Assembly (NCBI GenBank): GCA_016840685.1
Contig: JAEORX010000001.1
Span: 62,001-126,000, forward strand
Length of the DNA: 64,000 nucleotides
Source: Candidatus Thorarchaeota archaeon
GTDB taxonomy: Archaea > Asgardarchaeota > Thorarchaeia > Thorarchaeales > Thorarchaeaceae
Reading direction: 5' to 3'
Program-made: the position numbers and the translations under genes
The notes under the pieces: generated by a model
Database searches by the model: none
The model's input: only the letters and a program-made list of their open reading frames with translations
Told to the model about the DNA's origin: nothing
Part shown: positions 45,267-54,106 of the stretch, one piece after another
Numbering within the stretch: position 1 is the first letter of the stretch
Layout of the letters: the number at the start of each line of letters is the position of its first letter

Positions 45267-45587
45267 TCAGTCTTTGGAAGTCAGGCTGAAAGGAATTCCC
45301 CTCTCAATGATGTTAGAGGATATTCGCTCTTTCCATCTCTCAAGGAATTTAGTTTCCTCAATCCGCTGCTTCCCATCCAATCTAAGATTATCAGGGAGCA
45401 TACATGCTATCCCATCGATGACAGGATACCATCTACCACATTTTGGACATGTTATTAACGCTTCGTCAATCTCTTCGATATCCTCACTGTCGGATTCTAA
45501 GTTGTGTGAAGCAAAGACCTCCAACCTGAGTTGACTTCTGCAGTCACTCACAGGACAGGCTAGGATATCCATCAACCAGCGTTTCAT
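45267..45587 (-). CDS. Trm112-family zinc protein
   Basis: From the ATG at 45587 the 106-residue protein reads KRWLMDILACPV, then ALITCPKCGRWYPVIDGIACMLPD, the Trm112 signature with a zinc-binding Cys set. Trm112 is the activating partner of several tRNA, rRNA and protein methyltransferases in archaea and eukaryotes. A GTG at 45596 is an alternative start. It is encoded right next to tRNA-Gln. Confidence 0.88.
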   Translation of the reverse strand: MKRWLMDILACPVSDCRSQLRLEVFASHNLESDSEDIEEIDEALITCPKCGRWYPVIDGIACMLPDNLRLDGKQRIEETKFLERWKERISSNIIERGIPFSLTSKD

Positions 45588-45653
45588 ATCAATCACAACT
45601 GTGGCTAGCGTCGAATATTCCCTTGTCGTTAAAAATCATTCTCAATTACACCA

Positions 45654-47129
45654 ATGAGTGTTCGACCCGAAAGGCTATTTGGGGCTCCAGCTGCGCCCAA
45701 TCAAACCCGATATTCGGTGGAGTCATTGATGGAATACAAGCATCCCTGGATACCAATGACAAAGGCAACAGAGAAAGACATGCTCAAGTCGATTGGTAGG
45801 AAGAGTCTTGATGAGTTGTTTTCGAACATTCCTGAGAAATTCCTACTGACGCAAGATCTAAATCTTCCTCATTCTCATAGTGAGATTGAGGTGACTAGAA
45901 GGATACAGGAACTCGCAAATAAGAACACACCAGCCAACACAGGAAAGGTCTTTCTCGGCGCCGGAACAGGGATGCATTATATTCCTGCAGTGGTTCCTGC
46001 ACTGGCTGGTAGATCAGAGTTTCTGACGTCGTATACAAGTTATCAGGCTGAAGTAAGTCAAGGGATGCTACAGACCCTCTTTGAGTATCAGAGTCTTCTC
46101 GCTGAGATTCTCGATATCGATGTTGTGAACTCATCAATGTATGACATGGCTACTGCTGTTGCTGAGGCTGCAAGGATGGCAGTCCGGGTCAAAAAGCAAC
46201 GCTCACGATTTCTTGTACCCGGGACAATAAACCCAGAACACTACAAAGTCCTGTACACCTACACCGAACCTGCAGACATCGAGCTAGAGAAGATTGACTA
46301 TGACAAACAGACTGGACTAATGTCCCTTGCTGACCTCAGGTCCAAGATTGATGAACGAGTTGCAGGAGTATATATTGAAAACCCAAGCTATCTAGGGTTT
46401 ATTGAACCCCAAGTGGATGAGATAGGCAAAATAGTCCACGATAATGACGCTCTACTGGTAGCGGGAGTTGATGTTCTATCCCTCGGACTCATTCGACCAC
46501 CTGGTGATTACAGTGCAGATATTGTGGTGGCTGAGGGCCAGCATCTCGGTGTACCTATGACCTTTGGCGGACCACTGCTTGGGATTTTTGGTTGTACAAA
46601 TGATCGTAGGCTCATCTATCAAATGCCTGGCAGACTGGTCGGAATGACAAGAACAGAAGAGGAACCTTACGAAGATGGATATATTTTGACTCTCAGCCCT
46701 CGAGAACAACATATCCGACGAGAGAAAGCCACAAGTAACATCTGTTCAAACCAGGCGCTTGCTGCAGTGACAGCCACAATCTATATGGCACTTCTTGGTC
46801 CGACTGGACTGAAGCAGGTCGGCGAAACCATCGCCTATAATGCCAATTATACCTCCAAGATGCTCAATAAAATTCCGGGAGTTCACGCACCTGCTGTCGG
46901 GGAGTCTATCTGGAAGGAGTTTGTTGTTCGATTCGAGAACGGGATCAAGGCTAGAGATGTGCACGAGGGTCTTCTCAAGCGAGGTCTGCATGGTGGCAAA
47001 ATCCTCACAGAGGAGTTTCCCGCCCTAGGCGAATCAATGCTCATCTGCGTCACTGAGGTGCATAATAAAGAGGCTATGGATGAGCTGGTTCGAGCTGTGG
47101 AAGACATTGTTTCAAAGGAGGTGCCATAG
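45654..47129 (+). CDS. gcvPA: Glycine dehydrogenase (decarboxylating) subunit 1
   Basis: The 491-residue protein carries the GcvPA pattern: HSEIEVTRRIQELANKN, FLGAGTGMHYIPAVVPAL, TSYTSYQAEVSQGMLQTLFEYQ and GQHLGVPMTFGGPLLGIFG. It forms half of the two-subunit P-protein that decarboxylates glycine with PLP. The first 26 residues look non-conserved; Met-27 at 45732, preceded by ggtggag, may be the true start. The partner subunit gene follows after one base. Confidence 0.95.
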   Translation: MSVRPERLFGAPAAPNQTRYSVESLMEYKHPWIPMTKATEKDMLKSIGRKSLDELFSNIPEKFLLTQDLNLPHSHSEIEVTRRIQELANKNTPANTGKVFLGAGTGMHYIPAVVPALAGRSEFLTSYTSYQAEVSQGMLQTLFEYQSLLAEILDIDVVNSSMYDMATAVAEAARMAVRVKKQRSRFLVPGTINPEHYKVLYTYTEPADIELEKIDYDKQTGLMSLADLRSKIDERVAGVYIENPSYLGFIEPQVDEIGKIVHDNDALLVAGVDVLSLGLIRPPGDYSADIVVAEGQHLGVPMTFGGPLLGIFGCTNDRRLIYQMPGRLVGMTRTEEEPYEDGYILTLSPREQHIRREKATSNICSNQALAAVTATIYMALLGPTGLKQVGETIAYNANYTSKMLNKIPGVHAPAVGESIWKEFVVRFENGIKARDVHEGLLKRGLHGGKILTEEFPALGESMLICVTEVHNKEAMDELVRAVEDIVSKEVP

Positions 47130-47130
47130 A

Positions 47131-48696
47131 ATGAGGTCTTATGTCCCCGATGACACAAGAGGTCGCCAGGCAAAGTGGGTAGAACCACTGATCTTTGAGA
47201 GGTCTGTCCCAGGAGTTGTAGGACACTCGTTCCCCTCAACTGAACCTGATGTGAAGAAAATAGCTGGAGACCTTAGTACTATCATCCCTCAAAAAATGGT
47301 CCGAAGGAACCCTCCAAACATACCCGAGGTTTCAGAGCCAGGAGTAACCCGTCATTTTACTAGACTCTCGCAGATGAATTTTGCTGTAAACCTGGGTACT
47401 TACCCGCTTGGGAGTTGCACAATGAAGTATAACCCCGCTGAGAACAACTGGGCTGCAACTATACCCGGTTTTTCTTGGTTACACCCACTTCAAGACACAG
47501 CAATGACTCAAGGAGCCCTTGAGTTGATGTGGGAGCTAGAGAGGTGGCTCGGTGAGATAACTGGGATGGATGCAGTGACACTCCAACCGGCTGCTGGTGC
47601 TCAGGGCGAGTGGACTGGAGTCATGATGATGCGAGAGTATCACCGGTGTGTCACAGGAGAGTGTGAGCAGAGGACAGAGATGTTGATTCCAGATGCAGCA
47701 CATGGCACTAACCCTGCATCAGCAGCTATGGCTGGATACAAGATTGTTGTTCTTCCCTCCAGTAAGGATGGTTTAGTGGACCTCGACGCACTCAAAGAGG
47801 CTGCTGGTCCTAAGACTGCCGGTCTGATGCTCACCAACCCTAATACGATTGGTGTATTTGAGAGAGACATTGGAGAAATCACTGATATTATACATGATGC
47901 TGGAGGACTGGTCTATTATGATGGTGCAAACTTCAATGCAATCATGGGAAAGGTCAGACCAGGAGACATGGGATTTGATGTGGTCCATTTGAACCTCCAC
48001 AAATCGTTCTCCACTCCTCATGGTGGAGGTGGCCCTGGAGCGGGACCGGTTGGTGTCACCGAGAAACTGAAAGCGTTTCTCCCTGTCCCACGAGTTGTGA
48101 AGAAGGATGATGGCAGTTTTGAACTAGACTATGACTACCCCCAGTCCATTGGAAAGGTCAAAAGTTTCTATGGCAACTTCGGTGTATTGATTCGGGCTTA
48201 CGCCTATATTTATGCACTGGGTGCTGAGGGTCTCGAACGTGCTTCTGAAGTGGCAGTTCTAAACGCAAACTATGTTGCCCATCATGTACGAAAGATACCT
48301 GGCTTCACCTTGCCGTATTCACAGGATGCACCCAGGATGCACGAATGCGTCATCTCTGCAGAAAAGTTGAAGGAAGAAACGGGAGTCACAGCGATGAATG
48401 TGGCTAAGCGTCTACTTGATTTTGGTGTACACGCTCCCACTGTCTATTTTCCTCTCATAGTCTCTGAGGCGCTGATGATTGAGCCAACAGAAACCGAGTC
48501 TCGTCAAGAGCTTGATTATTTCATCTCAGTACTTGAGAAAATCTCGAGAGAGGCTCATGAGGATCCTGAAAAGGTGAAGAATGCTCCCTATTCTACTGCG
48601 ATTGGTCTTTTGGACGAGTACCGTTCTGCTCATCCAAAAACCCTCACCCTGTCATATAGGATGTACCAAAGTCGTCTGAGAGAGGAGAATGAATAG
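47131..48696 (+). CDS. gcvPB: Glycine dehydrogenase (decarboxylating) subunit 2
   Basis: The 521-residue protein has NLGTYPLGSCTMKYNP, AAGAQGEWTGVM, AHGTNPASAAMAGY and the PLP-lysine motif VVHLNLHKSFSTPHGGGGPG. It is the PLP-binding half of the P-protein. The ATG at 47131 has GGAGG at 47117-47121, within the end of gcvPA. The rest of the glycine cleavage system (T, H, L proteins) is not in the window. Confidence 0.97.
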   Translation: MRSYVPDDTRGRQAKWVEPLIFERSVPGVVGHSFPSTEPDVKKIAGDLSTIIPQKMVRRNPPNIPEVSEPGVTRHFTRLSQMNFAVNLGTYPLGSCTMKYNPAENNWAATIPGFSWLHPLQDTAMTQGALELMWELERWLGEITGMDAVTLQPAAGAQGEWTGVMMMREYHRCVTGECEQRTEMLIPDAAHGTNPASAAMAGYKIVVLPSSKDGLVDLDALKEAAGPKTAGLMLTNPNTIGVFERDIGEITDIIHDAGGLVYYDGANFNAIMGKVRPGDMGFDVVHLNLHKSFSTPHGGGGPGAGPVGVTEKLKAFLPVPRVVKKDDGSFELDYDYPQSIGKVKSFYGNFGVLIRAYAYIYALGAEGLERASEVAVLNANYVAHHVRKIPGFTLPYSQDAPRMHECVISAEKLKEETGVTAMNVAKRLLDFGVHAPTVYFPLIVSEALMIEPTETESRQELDYFISVLEKISREAHEDPEKVKNAPYSTAIGLLDEYRSAHPKTLTLSYRMYQSRLREENE

Positions 48697-48742
48697 AAAC
48701 GTACCGAAAATGTTAGAGGTAAGTTGAGCTCTCTGAGAGCTG

Positions 48743-49114
48743 ATGATAGTCAAGAAGAAAGCTGGCCAGCACACAATCTATTTGGAATCAAAGGAGATTG
48801 GGAATGATCTTCTAATTGCCATATATGGTGGTGATGAACACCATATTGGGAGTGTAGCTGCTGCTTTTCCCACCCAGAGTCACTACAGAGATGCGATGAC
48901 TGTAAGCGTCAGCACACTCACATACCCTGGACATAAGGACTATGTAGTGGCAAACTCAGCCGCCGAGAAAATCTGCAAGGCTCTTGATGTTCCAACTGTG
49001 GTCACCGTAGGCATTCATTATGACAATGCTAGCACTGGAGAGATTCAAGAAATAATTTCAGTGGTGAATGACCTTGTGGAAGAGATAGTAACTCACTATC
49101 AAAAGGCTGAATAA
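48743..49114 (+). CDS. LpdD-like (prenyl-flavin chaperone-like) protein
   Basis: The 123-residue protein has GNDLLIAIYGGDEHHIGSVA, TYPGHKDYVVANSAAEKIC and VTVGIHYDNASTGEI, which fits the LpdD-like family found with UbiD-type decarboxylases. No UbiD or UbiX gene lies nearby, so a link to prenylated flavin is not supported by context. It follows the glycine decarboxylase genes and precedes a MoaD-like gene. Confidence 0.7.
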   Translation: MIVKKKAGQHTIYLESKEIGNDLLIAIYGGDEHHIGSVAAAFPTQSHYRDAMTVSVSTLTYPGHKDYVVANSAAEKICKALDVPTVVTVGIHYDNASTGEIQEIISVVNDLVEEIVTHYQKAE

Positions 49115-49146
49115 TACCTCTACTTTCAGCTATACTGGTTGGATAT

Positions 49147-49428
49147 TTGAAGGTCAAGTTCAAGTCCTTCGGACCCATCCGAAGGCTCCTGAAAGAGAAA
49201 GTCATTGATATTGAGGTTCCGAATGACTCAACAGTCCGACAGGTTGTGCAGAGAGTGATTGAGTTGGGCGGGAAGGAACTAAGAAAGCTGATAATGCATG
49301 GGGATGACATCAGCGGGAATCTTATAGTTATGCTGAATAAGAAGGATGTTGATACTCTAGGTGGTATTGATATAGTCGTTCATCATGGTGATGAGGTTGC
49401 TATTCTCCCTCATGTCCAAGGCGGTTAG
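49147..49428 (+). CDS. MoaD/ThiS-like ubiquitin-fold protein
   Basis: The 93-residue protein has a beta-grasp pattern (KVKFKSFGPIRRLL, NDSTVRQVVQRVIELGG, HHGDEVAILPHVQGG) and ends in Gly-Gly, the feature by which such proteins are adenylated and thiocarboxylated. It could be a sulfur carrier or a SAMP-type protein modifier. The start is TTG at 49147. It is followed within 11 bases by a methylthiotransferase gene, an enzyme that inserts sulfur into tRNA. Confidence 0.85.
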   Translation: MKVKFKSFGPIRRLLKEKVIDIEVPNDSTVRQVVQRVIELGGKELRKLIMHGDDISGNLIVMLNKKDVDTLGGIDIVVHHGDEVAILPHVQGG

Positions 49429-49439
49429 GCGTGGTTTGT

Positions 49440-50729
49440 ATGGGTCTGAAATACTACCTTGAAACGTATGGCTGTTCACTGAACACGGCAGACTCTGATA
49501 TCATAGTGGCACGTCTTAAAGCCATTAAAGGACAACGCGTCGAAGACATCAACGAGGCAGAACTAATTCTACTGAACACATGTGGTGTGAAGGAACCAAC
49601 TGAGGACAAGATTATCCATAGACTAGAAGAACTCTCCCGGGAAAAGACCCCTGTCATCGTCACTGGGTGTCTTCCAAAGATCTCCCTCGAACGAGTAGAG
49701 GACGCCATGCCGGATTTTGCTGCGTTACTTGGTCCCCAATCCATAGAAACACTTGCACTTATCATCCCACGGATACTTGAAGGCGAAAGAGGCATTCGGC
49801 ACGTCGAATCCGATAATGCCTACAAACTGAAGTGGTTTGCAGGTCCACCTGATAGTGTAATCTGTACAGTTCCCATCTGTGAGGGTTGTCTTGGTAGTTG
49901 CGCTTATTGCGCAGTGAAGTTTGCTCGTGGTAAGGTAAGAAGCTATTCAATAAAGGACCTCCATCAGAAGATAGAGCGATGCGTTTCTCTCGGATATCGC
50001 GAAATTCGACTGACTTCTCAAGATGCAGCTGTCTATGGGAGCGACACTGGCGAAACGCTTCCTGATCTATTGCAGTCAATTGGAGGAATTGAGGGCCCTC
50101 ATAAATTCCGATTGGGAATGTTCAATCCAAACATAGTGATGAGTTCAATCAGTGGCTTGATTGATGTAATGGATAATGAACACTTCTTCAAGTTCTTTCA
50201 TGTCCCTCTTCAATCAGGAAGTGACAGACTCCTTGGGACAATGAAACGACGCTATATTGTGAGTGAATGGGAAAGCGTTGTCGAGAGAGTCAGACATCGT
50301 TTTAAGAATGCGACCATTGCCACCGACATCATTGTTGGATTTCCTGGTGAAACTGAGTCCGACTTCGAGGAAACTCTAGAGGTGATTAGGAGAATAAAAC
50401 CCTCTGTCACCAACATCTCCAAGTATGGTGACCGACCGAACACTCTAGCATCAAAATCAAAGGAAAAGGTAGAAACTTCAGTCAAGAAGGAACGAAGTCG
50501 AGTCCTGACTAAACTTGTTGATGATATTCTTCTTGAGTCGAATGAAGCATGGATTGGGTGGTCTGGTCCTGTCATAATCACTGAAAGAGGTGTCAAAGGC
50601 GGGATGCTTGGACGCAACGAGTCATACAAGGTCGTGATAGTTCAAAAAGACCTGAGTCTTGGAACCATCGTGGATGTTGAGATTGTATCATCTGATCGAA
50701 CACATCTAAACGGTCAAGTCATTTCTTAG
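49440..50729 (+). CDS. tRNA t6A37 methylthiotransferase (e-MtaB/CDKAL1 type)
   Basis: From the ATG at 49440 it reads GLKYYLETYGCSLNTADSD, with LLNTCGVKEPTEDK and VTGCLPK (the UPF0004 Cys set), then the radical SAM motif CLGSCAYCAVK, and HVPLQSGSDRLLGTMKRRY. A TRAM-like C-terminus closes it. It converts t6A37 to ms2t6A in tRNA. A GTG at 49431 is an alternative start. Its 3' end overlaps the convergent oxidoreductase by 11 bases. Confidence 0.94.
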   Translation: MGLKYYLETYGCSLNTADSDIIVARLKAIKGQRVEDINEAELILLNTCGVKEPTEDKIIHRLEELSREKTPVIVTGCLPKISLERVEDAMPDFAALLGPQSIETLALIIPRILEGERGIRHVESDNAYKLKWFAGPPDSVICTVPICEGCLGSCAYCAVKFARGKVRSYSIKDLHQKIERCVSLGYREIRLTSQDAAVYGSDTGETLPDLLQSIGGIEGPHKFRLGMFNPNIVMSSISGLIDVMDNEHFFKFFHVPLQSGSDRLLGTMKRRYIVSEWESVVERVRHRFKNATIATDIIVGFPGETESDFEETLEVIRRIKPSVTNISKYGDRPNTLASKSKEKVETSVKKERSRVLTKLVDDILLESNEAWIGWSGPVIITERGVKGGMLGRNESYKVVIVQKDLSLGTIVDVEIVSSDRTHLNGQVIS

Positions 50730-51723
50730 ACTTGATTTCGATATCAAGTACTTGACCTGATTCTGCACTCTGTCTTGAGGTTTCAACTATCTCCATGACA
50801 CAAAGCGCATCATCAATGCTCACTCTTGGAGTACTACCTGTCTTGATGCACCGCAAGAAGTCGTTAAGCACCTCTCGAGCTGGTTCGCCATAGACCTTTA
50901 TTGTAGCACCTCTTTCTGGGAGTTGGATTGTGTCGCCCTTTGCCACTGGAGCCTGATCCAGGTGCTGCACCTTGATTATCTGACCAAACAGGTCCAGCAC
51001 CAAGGACCCTTTAGTCCCTGACACGTCCATGTATCTACGGCGACCTGCATACTGCCTGGAGAGATGAAAGAGGTGTTCTGTTCCAGATTCAAACTTCACC
51101 ATCACAGTTGCGCTATTGTGGATTCCACTAGCGGTGTTACTCTGGGCATAGAGCTTTGCAGGACCACTACTTATTCTTGCCATGATGTCAAAGTCATGGA
51201 CCCCTATGTCCTCAAAGACATCTCCCAATGAAGGAATCCTCTCAGGCGCCACAAACCCCCTCCGGTCATGTATAACAGTTTGAGGGATCCCAATGGCATC
51301 AGTTTCAATGAGGGAAAGAGCTCTAGTCACAATAGGATTGTAAATCTCTGAGTGTGAAACTAGGGTGACAATCCCTCTTTCCTCCAATATTTTCGAAACC
51401 TCTCTGGCATCTTTTAGGGTACTTGACAAAGGCTTTTCGATGAGAATCCCTCTGATCTCATCATAATTGGTGGCAATGGTTTTAGCAATAGTTGCATGTG
51501 TTGATGTGGGTGTTGCAATGACAACACCTTCGGGTTTTGTTTCATCAAGCATGCTCGCGAAGTCTGTAAATGCAAGAGTGTCATAGTCCTTAGCAGTTTG
51601 TTCGGCGGCAGCTTTGTTAGTGTCAGCCACACCTACAAGAACTCCCATGTCACTAAGAATACGTGCATGAATACGACCCATGACTCCTGTTCCAATGATG
51701 ACTATCCTTCGAGATGACGTCAT
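50719..51723 (-). CDS. Gfo/Idh/MocA family oxidoreductase
   Basis: The N-terminal Rossmann domain starts RRIVIIGTGVMGRIHARILSD and includes VVIATPTSTHATIA and GILIEKPLSST (the EKP motif). The C-terminal domain holds DVFEDIGVHDFDIM. Such enzymes oxidise sugars or reduce sugar ketones with NAD(P). The substrate is unclear; with a nucleotidyltransferase and GPT in the window a nucleotide-sugar role is possible. Confidence 0.9.
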   Translation of the reverse strand: MTSSRRIVIIGTGVMGRIHARILSDMGVLVGVADTNKAAAEQTAKDYDTLAFTDFASMLDETKPEGVVIATPTSTHATIAKTIATNYDEIRGILIEKPLSSTLKDAREVSKILEERGIVTLVSHSEIYNPIVTRALSLIETDAIGIPQTVIHDRRGFVAPERIPSLGDVFEDIGVHDFDIMARISSGPAKLYAQSNTASGIHNSATVMVKFESGTEHLFHLSRQYAGRRRYMDVSGTKGSLVLDLFGQIIKVQHLDQAPVAKGDTIQLPERGATIKVYGEPAREVLNDFLRCIKTGSTPRVSIDDALCVMEIVETSRQSAESGQVLDIEIKSKK

Positions 51724-51858
51724 AAACCACTCCTATCGGACTCAGAATGCCCGCATTCATCTTGACCTTTATACATTGCCATAGTTTTCAGCCTGTATCA
51801 AGAGTGCATGAATTTTGCACCTTCGGGTTGGAAAAGCGGCGATTCTTGTCATGACAGT

Positions 51859-52055
51859 CTTATATTGGCTCGGGCAAATTGATGTATGAATCCAAGACTC
51901 ACACACTCCTTCAGGGACTCGCTATAAAGACAATGCACGTCTTGGATCACTATGCCGCCCCGAGTCCCATTATGCTTCAGAAGACAACTCCCTCCCTCGG
52001 ACCCACCCGTTCAAGGACTGCGATACGCCTCGTCGCACTCTGGGTGGGTCCTTTT
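51859..52055 (+). ncRNA. Candidate structured noncoding RNA with promoter and terminal hairpin
   Basis: A TATA-like cttatatt (51859-51866) predicts a start near 51888. Stem A pairs atccaagac (51890-51898) with gtcttggat (51939-51947). Stem B pairs gggactcg (51914-51921) with cgagtccc (51961-51968). The two interleave, so they form a pseudoknot or are alternatives. A 10-bp stem ending in TTTT closes the segment. I recognise no known RNA class, and RNase P and SRP signatures are absent. The remaining gene-free sequence, 51724-51858 and 52056-52156, shows nothing else. Confidence 0.4.
51999..52055 (+). terminator. Terminator-like hairpin at the end of the candidate RNA
   Basis: ggacccaccc (51999-52008) pairs perfectly with gggtgggtcc (52042-52051), followed by TTTT. 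Inside it tgcga (52019-52023) pairs with tcgca (52033-52037). An ACA at 52056-52058 also allows an H/ACA-guide reading, but the upper stem is short. Confidence 0.5.
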
Positions 52056-52156
52056 ACAAGCCCTCTTTTAGATTTCTAATGACGGAACTCAGAGAGTTAG
52101 ATTGGACATAACGAGACGAAGTTAATTGGCGTATTGCAATATTAAAATGGGACATT

Positions 52157-52825
52157 ATGTATCCTGTTCCAAGTGTGAGCAGAATGAATAAGAACCGAAA
52201 AACCATGGTCGTATTTGATACCTATGGCCCATACCTTGTAGTTGGAATGCCAAAATGCACCAATTCCAAGGGAATGAAAATTGAACTGGGACCTGTTTCA
52301 GCCCTTTGTCGTTGTGGTGGGTCTGGAGACAAACCCTTTTGCGATGGAACACACTCAAAGATAGGATTTGCGGGAACAAAGGATCCAGACCGCCGTGAGG
52401 ACAAAGTCATTGAGTTCAAGGGCAAAGAGATTACGATTTTTGACAATCGAGGGGTGTGCTCAGCGGATGGAGCCTGCATCAGGGAGAGTCCAGAGGTCTT
52501 TCAGAAGGACAAGAAGCCTATGTGGATATTCCCCGATGAGGGAGAAGTGAGGATGACAGTCGAAACAATCGAGAAGTGTCCATCTGGCGCACTCAGCTAC
52601 GCAATTGGCACCCAACGAATCCAAGACCTTGACCGTGAACCCTCTATCAAAGTTGCAAAGAATGGTCCACTGGAGTTTGTTGGATGGATAGAACTCGTTG
52701 ATGACCAAGAAAACAAACCCGAGTCCAAGGAACACTATACACTCTGTCGCTGTGGAGCATCTAAAAACAAGCCATTCTGCGACAACAGCCATAAGAAGAT
52801 CGACTTTAATGATGACAAGAATTAA
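52157..52825 (+). CDS. Double CDGSH iron-sulfur protein with ferredoxin-like centre
   Basis: Two CDGSH motifs are visible: CRCGGSGDKPFCDGTH (Cys-51, 53, 62, His-66) and CRCGASKNKPFCDNSH (Cys-197, 199, 208, His-212). Each should hold a 2Fe-2S cluster with three Cys and one His. Between them a divergent ferredoxin segment has Cys-101, Cys-107 and Cys-141 (CPSGAL). It is probably a soluble redox protein. The first ATG at 52157 or Met-10 at 52184 could be the start; a TATA-like aatattaaaa lies just upstream. Confidence 0.9.
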   Translation: MYPVPSVSRMNKNRKTMVVFDTYGPYLVVGMPKCTNSKGMKIELGPVSALCRCGGSGDKPFCDGTHSKIGFAGTKDPDRREDKVIEFKGKEITIFDNRGVCSADGACIRESPEVFQKDKKPMWIFPDEGEVRMTVETIEKCPSGALSYAIGTQRIQDLDREPSIKVAKNGPLEFVGWIELVDDQENKPESKEHYTLCRCGASKNKPFCDNSHKKIDFNDDKN

Positions 52826-52876
52826 CCAAGCAGTATCAGGTCTTGTACAAAATCACTCTGACAGATATGAAGTGCC

Positions 52877-53407
52877 CTACGCGTGTAGATAAGAGGAGGA
52901 AGCTGGCGTAGTGGGCGACATCTGAAACACTCGATTTCCATATACGACCAATAGAAGAGCCATTCCTACTATTGGTATTATGGGAACTTGGATTAGTGAC
53001 CACGTTTGCAAAGTGCCATAAATTGAATGACAGACAACTATCCAAATCAGAAAGAGGATAAAATCAATAATTGCTCCATATCTGGCTGGCATTCTTCTCA
53101 TACCCACTGCAACATGGATTACAAAATACAGGACGGTCATTATCACAAATGGAGTTGTATGTAGGTTGGTGATTCCTCCCTCAAGACCATAAATTTCCTG
53201 AATCTGTGCAATACTGAATCGTGCCGCCCAAAGGTAAATCGTGACACTTGATTCCCATCCTGGTGGCGGAAAGGAGGGTGGTTCTTCGGTGGTTACGAGG
53301 ACAGCAATTGGTGTGTTAATAATAACTAAAACAAAGAAAACGACTGGAATGATTATTCCAATGAGTTTCTGTATATCATAGGAATTGGATAATGAATCTC
53401 CTTGCAT
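52877..53407 (-). CDS. Hypothetical multi-helix membrane protein
   Basis: The 176-residue protein has about four membrane helices: 15-38, 83-103, 110-128 and 138-160. The loop after the first is rich in Pro (EEPPSFPPPGWESS). No family recognised. It is surrounded by accessory genes. Confidence 0.5.
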   Translation of the reverse strand: MQGDSLSNSYDIQKLIGIIIPVVFFVLVIINTPIAVLVTTEEPPSFPPPGWESSVTIYLWAARFSIAQIQEIYGLEGGITNLHTTPFVIMTVLYFVIHVAVGMRRMPARYGAIIDFILFLIWIVVCHSIYGTLQTWSLIQVPIIPIVGMALLLVVYGNRVFQMSPTTPASSSYLHA

Positions 53408-53558
53408 GAATTCATCCCCCGGGGTGAACTATTCATCAAATGGATTTGAAGATTATCTTGCAAGTATTAGATGGTACGGATGACAAAATATGTTGTGGGA
53501 TGAGATGAAATTAAAAGCATTCTTATCGTAGTCGATTTGTGAATAGGACTGATAGTCC

Positions 53559-54029
53559 TTGCCAATCAATTTCGATACTGCAACAGACTCTGATTTGAAT
53601 GAAATCCTATCCCTCATCAACACAGTTGGTCGTGAGTGGTTCAGCACAATCCTCCCTAAAGAACACTACTGAGATTCGTTTTTGACAGAGAATCAACTAG
53701 ACGAGATGGCAACAATCATGGAATTCTTTGCCCTCAGGAAGGATGATCAAATCATTGCTGTTGGGTCATTTGGTTCCAGAGATGAGGAAACAGCTTGGAT
53801 TTCGTTGATGTATGTTAATTCAAAGAATCAAAGAATGGGAATTGGCTCTTCACTGATGAGGTTTCTTGAGAAGAGGGCAGAACCCCTCGGTTTCTCGAAG
53901 ATTAACTTGGAAACTGACAGCAAGGCAACGTGGGCGATTAACTTCTATAGGAAATTCGGTCTCTTTATTTTTAAGAAAGAAAAGAGCCCATGGGGCTACC
54001 ATGTCTGGTTTGAGAAGAACCTAAATTAA
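53559..54029 (+). pseudogene. GNAT acetyltransferase interrupted by in-frame TGA
   Basis: Read through, this frame gives a 156-residue GNAT protein: PINFDTATDSDLNEILSLIN, GREWFSTILPKEHY, TGA, DSFLTENQLDEM, and the acetyl-CoA motif QRMGIGSSL. The TGA lies at 53670-53672. The N-terminal part is clearly GNAT-like and in frame, so a TTG start at 53559 with read-through is needed for a whole protein. The residue at that place is often basic in relatives, as far as I recall, so CGA-to-TGA is the simple explanation. A TTG at 53682 could restart a truncated 115-residue protein. Confidence 0.75.
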
Positions 54030-54060
54030 AGGGAATTGTACTTTGTTTGGAGAATTTTAA

Positions 54061-54079
54061 TGTGGAGGGCGAGATTTGA
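54061..54079 (+). repeat. Copy of tRNA-Leu 3' end (attachment-site-like), distal
   Basis: ggagggcgagatttga (54064-54079) is identical, in the same orientation, to 56757-56772 within tRNA-Leu, which covers its T-stem and acceptor strand. Two of the three bases before it also match. A 16-base match is very unlikely by chance in this window. Confidence 0.7.
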
Positions 54080-54106
54080 TTAAGCTCAAGAGTCTATAAT
54101 GTATGC

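Noticed and set aside
52042-52058. H/ACA guide RNA as a firm call
   Set aside because: An ACA follows the hairpin, but the upper stem is only 5-6 bp and no kink-turn is visible, so I kept the neutral call.
51879-52079. Possible 66-residue protein in the structured RNA region
   Set aside because: Its codons run through the perfect stems and it has no SD or recognisable domain; an RNA reading fits better.
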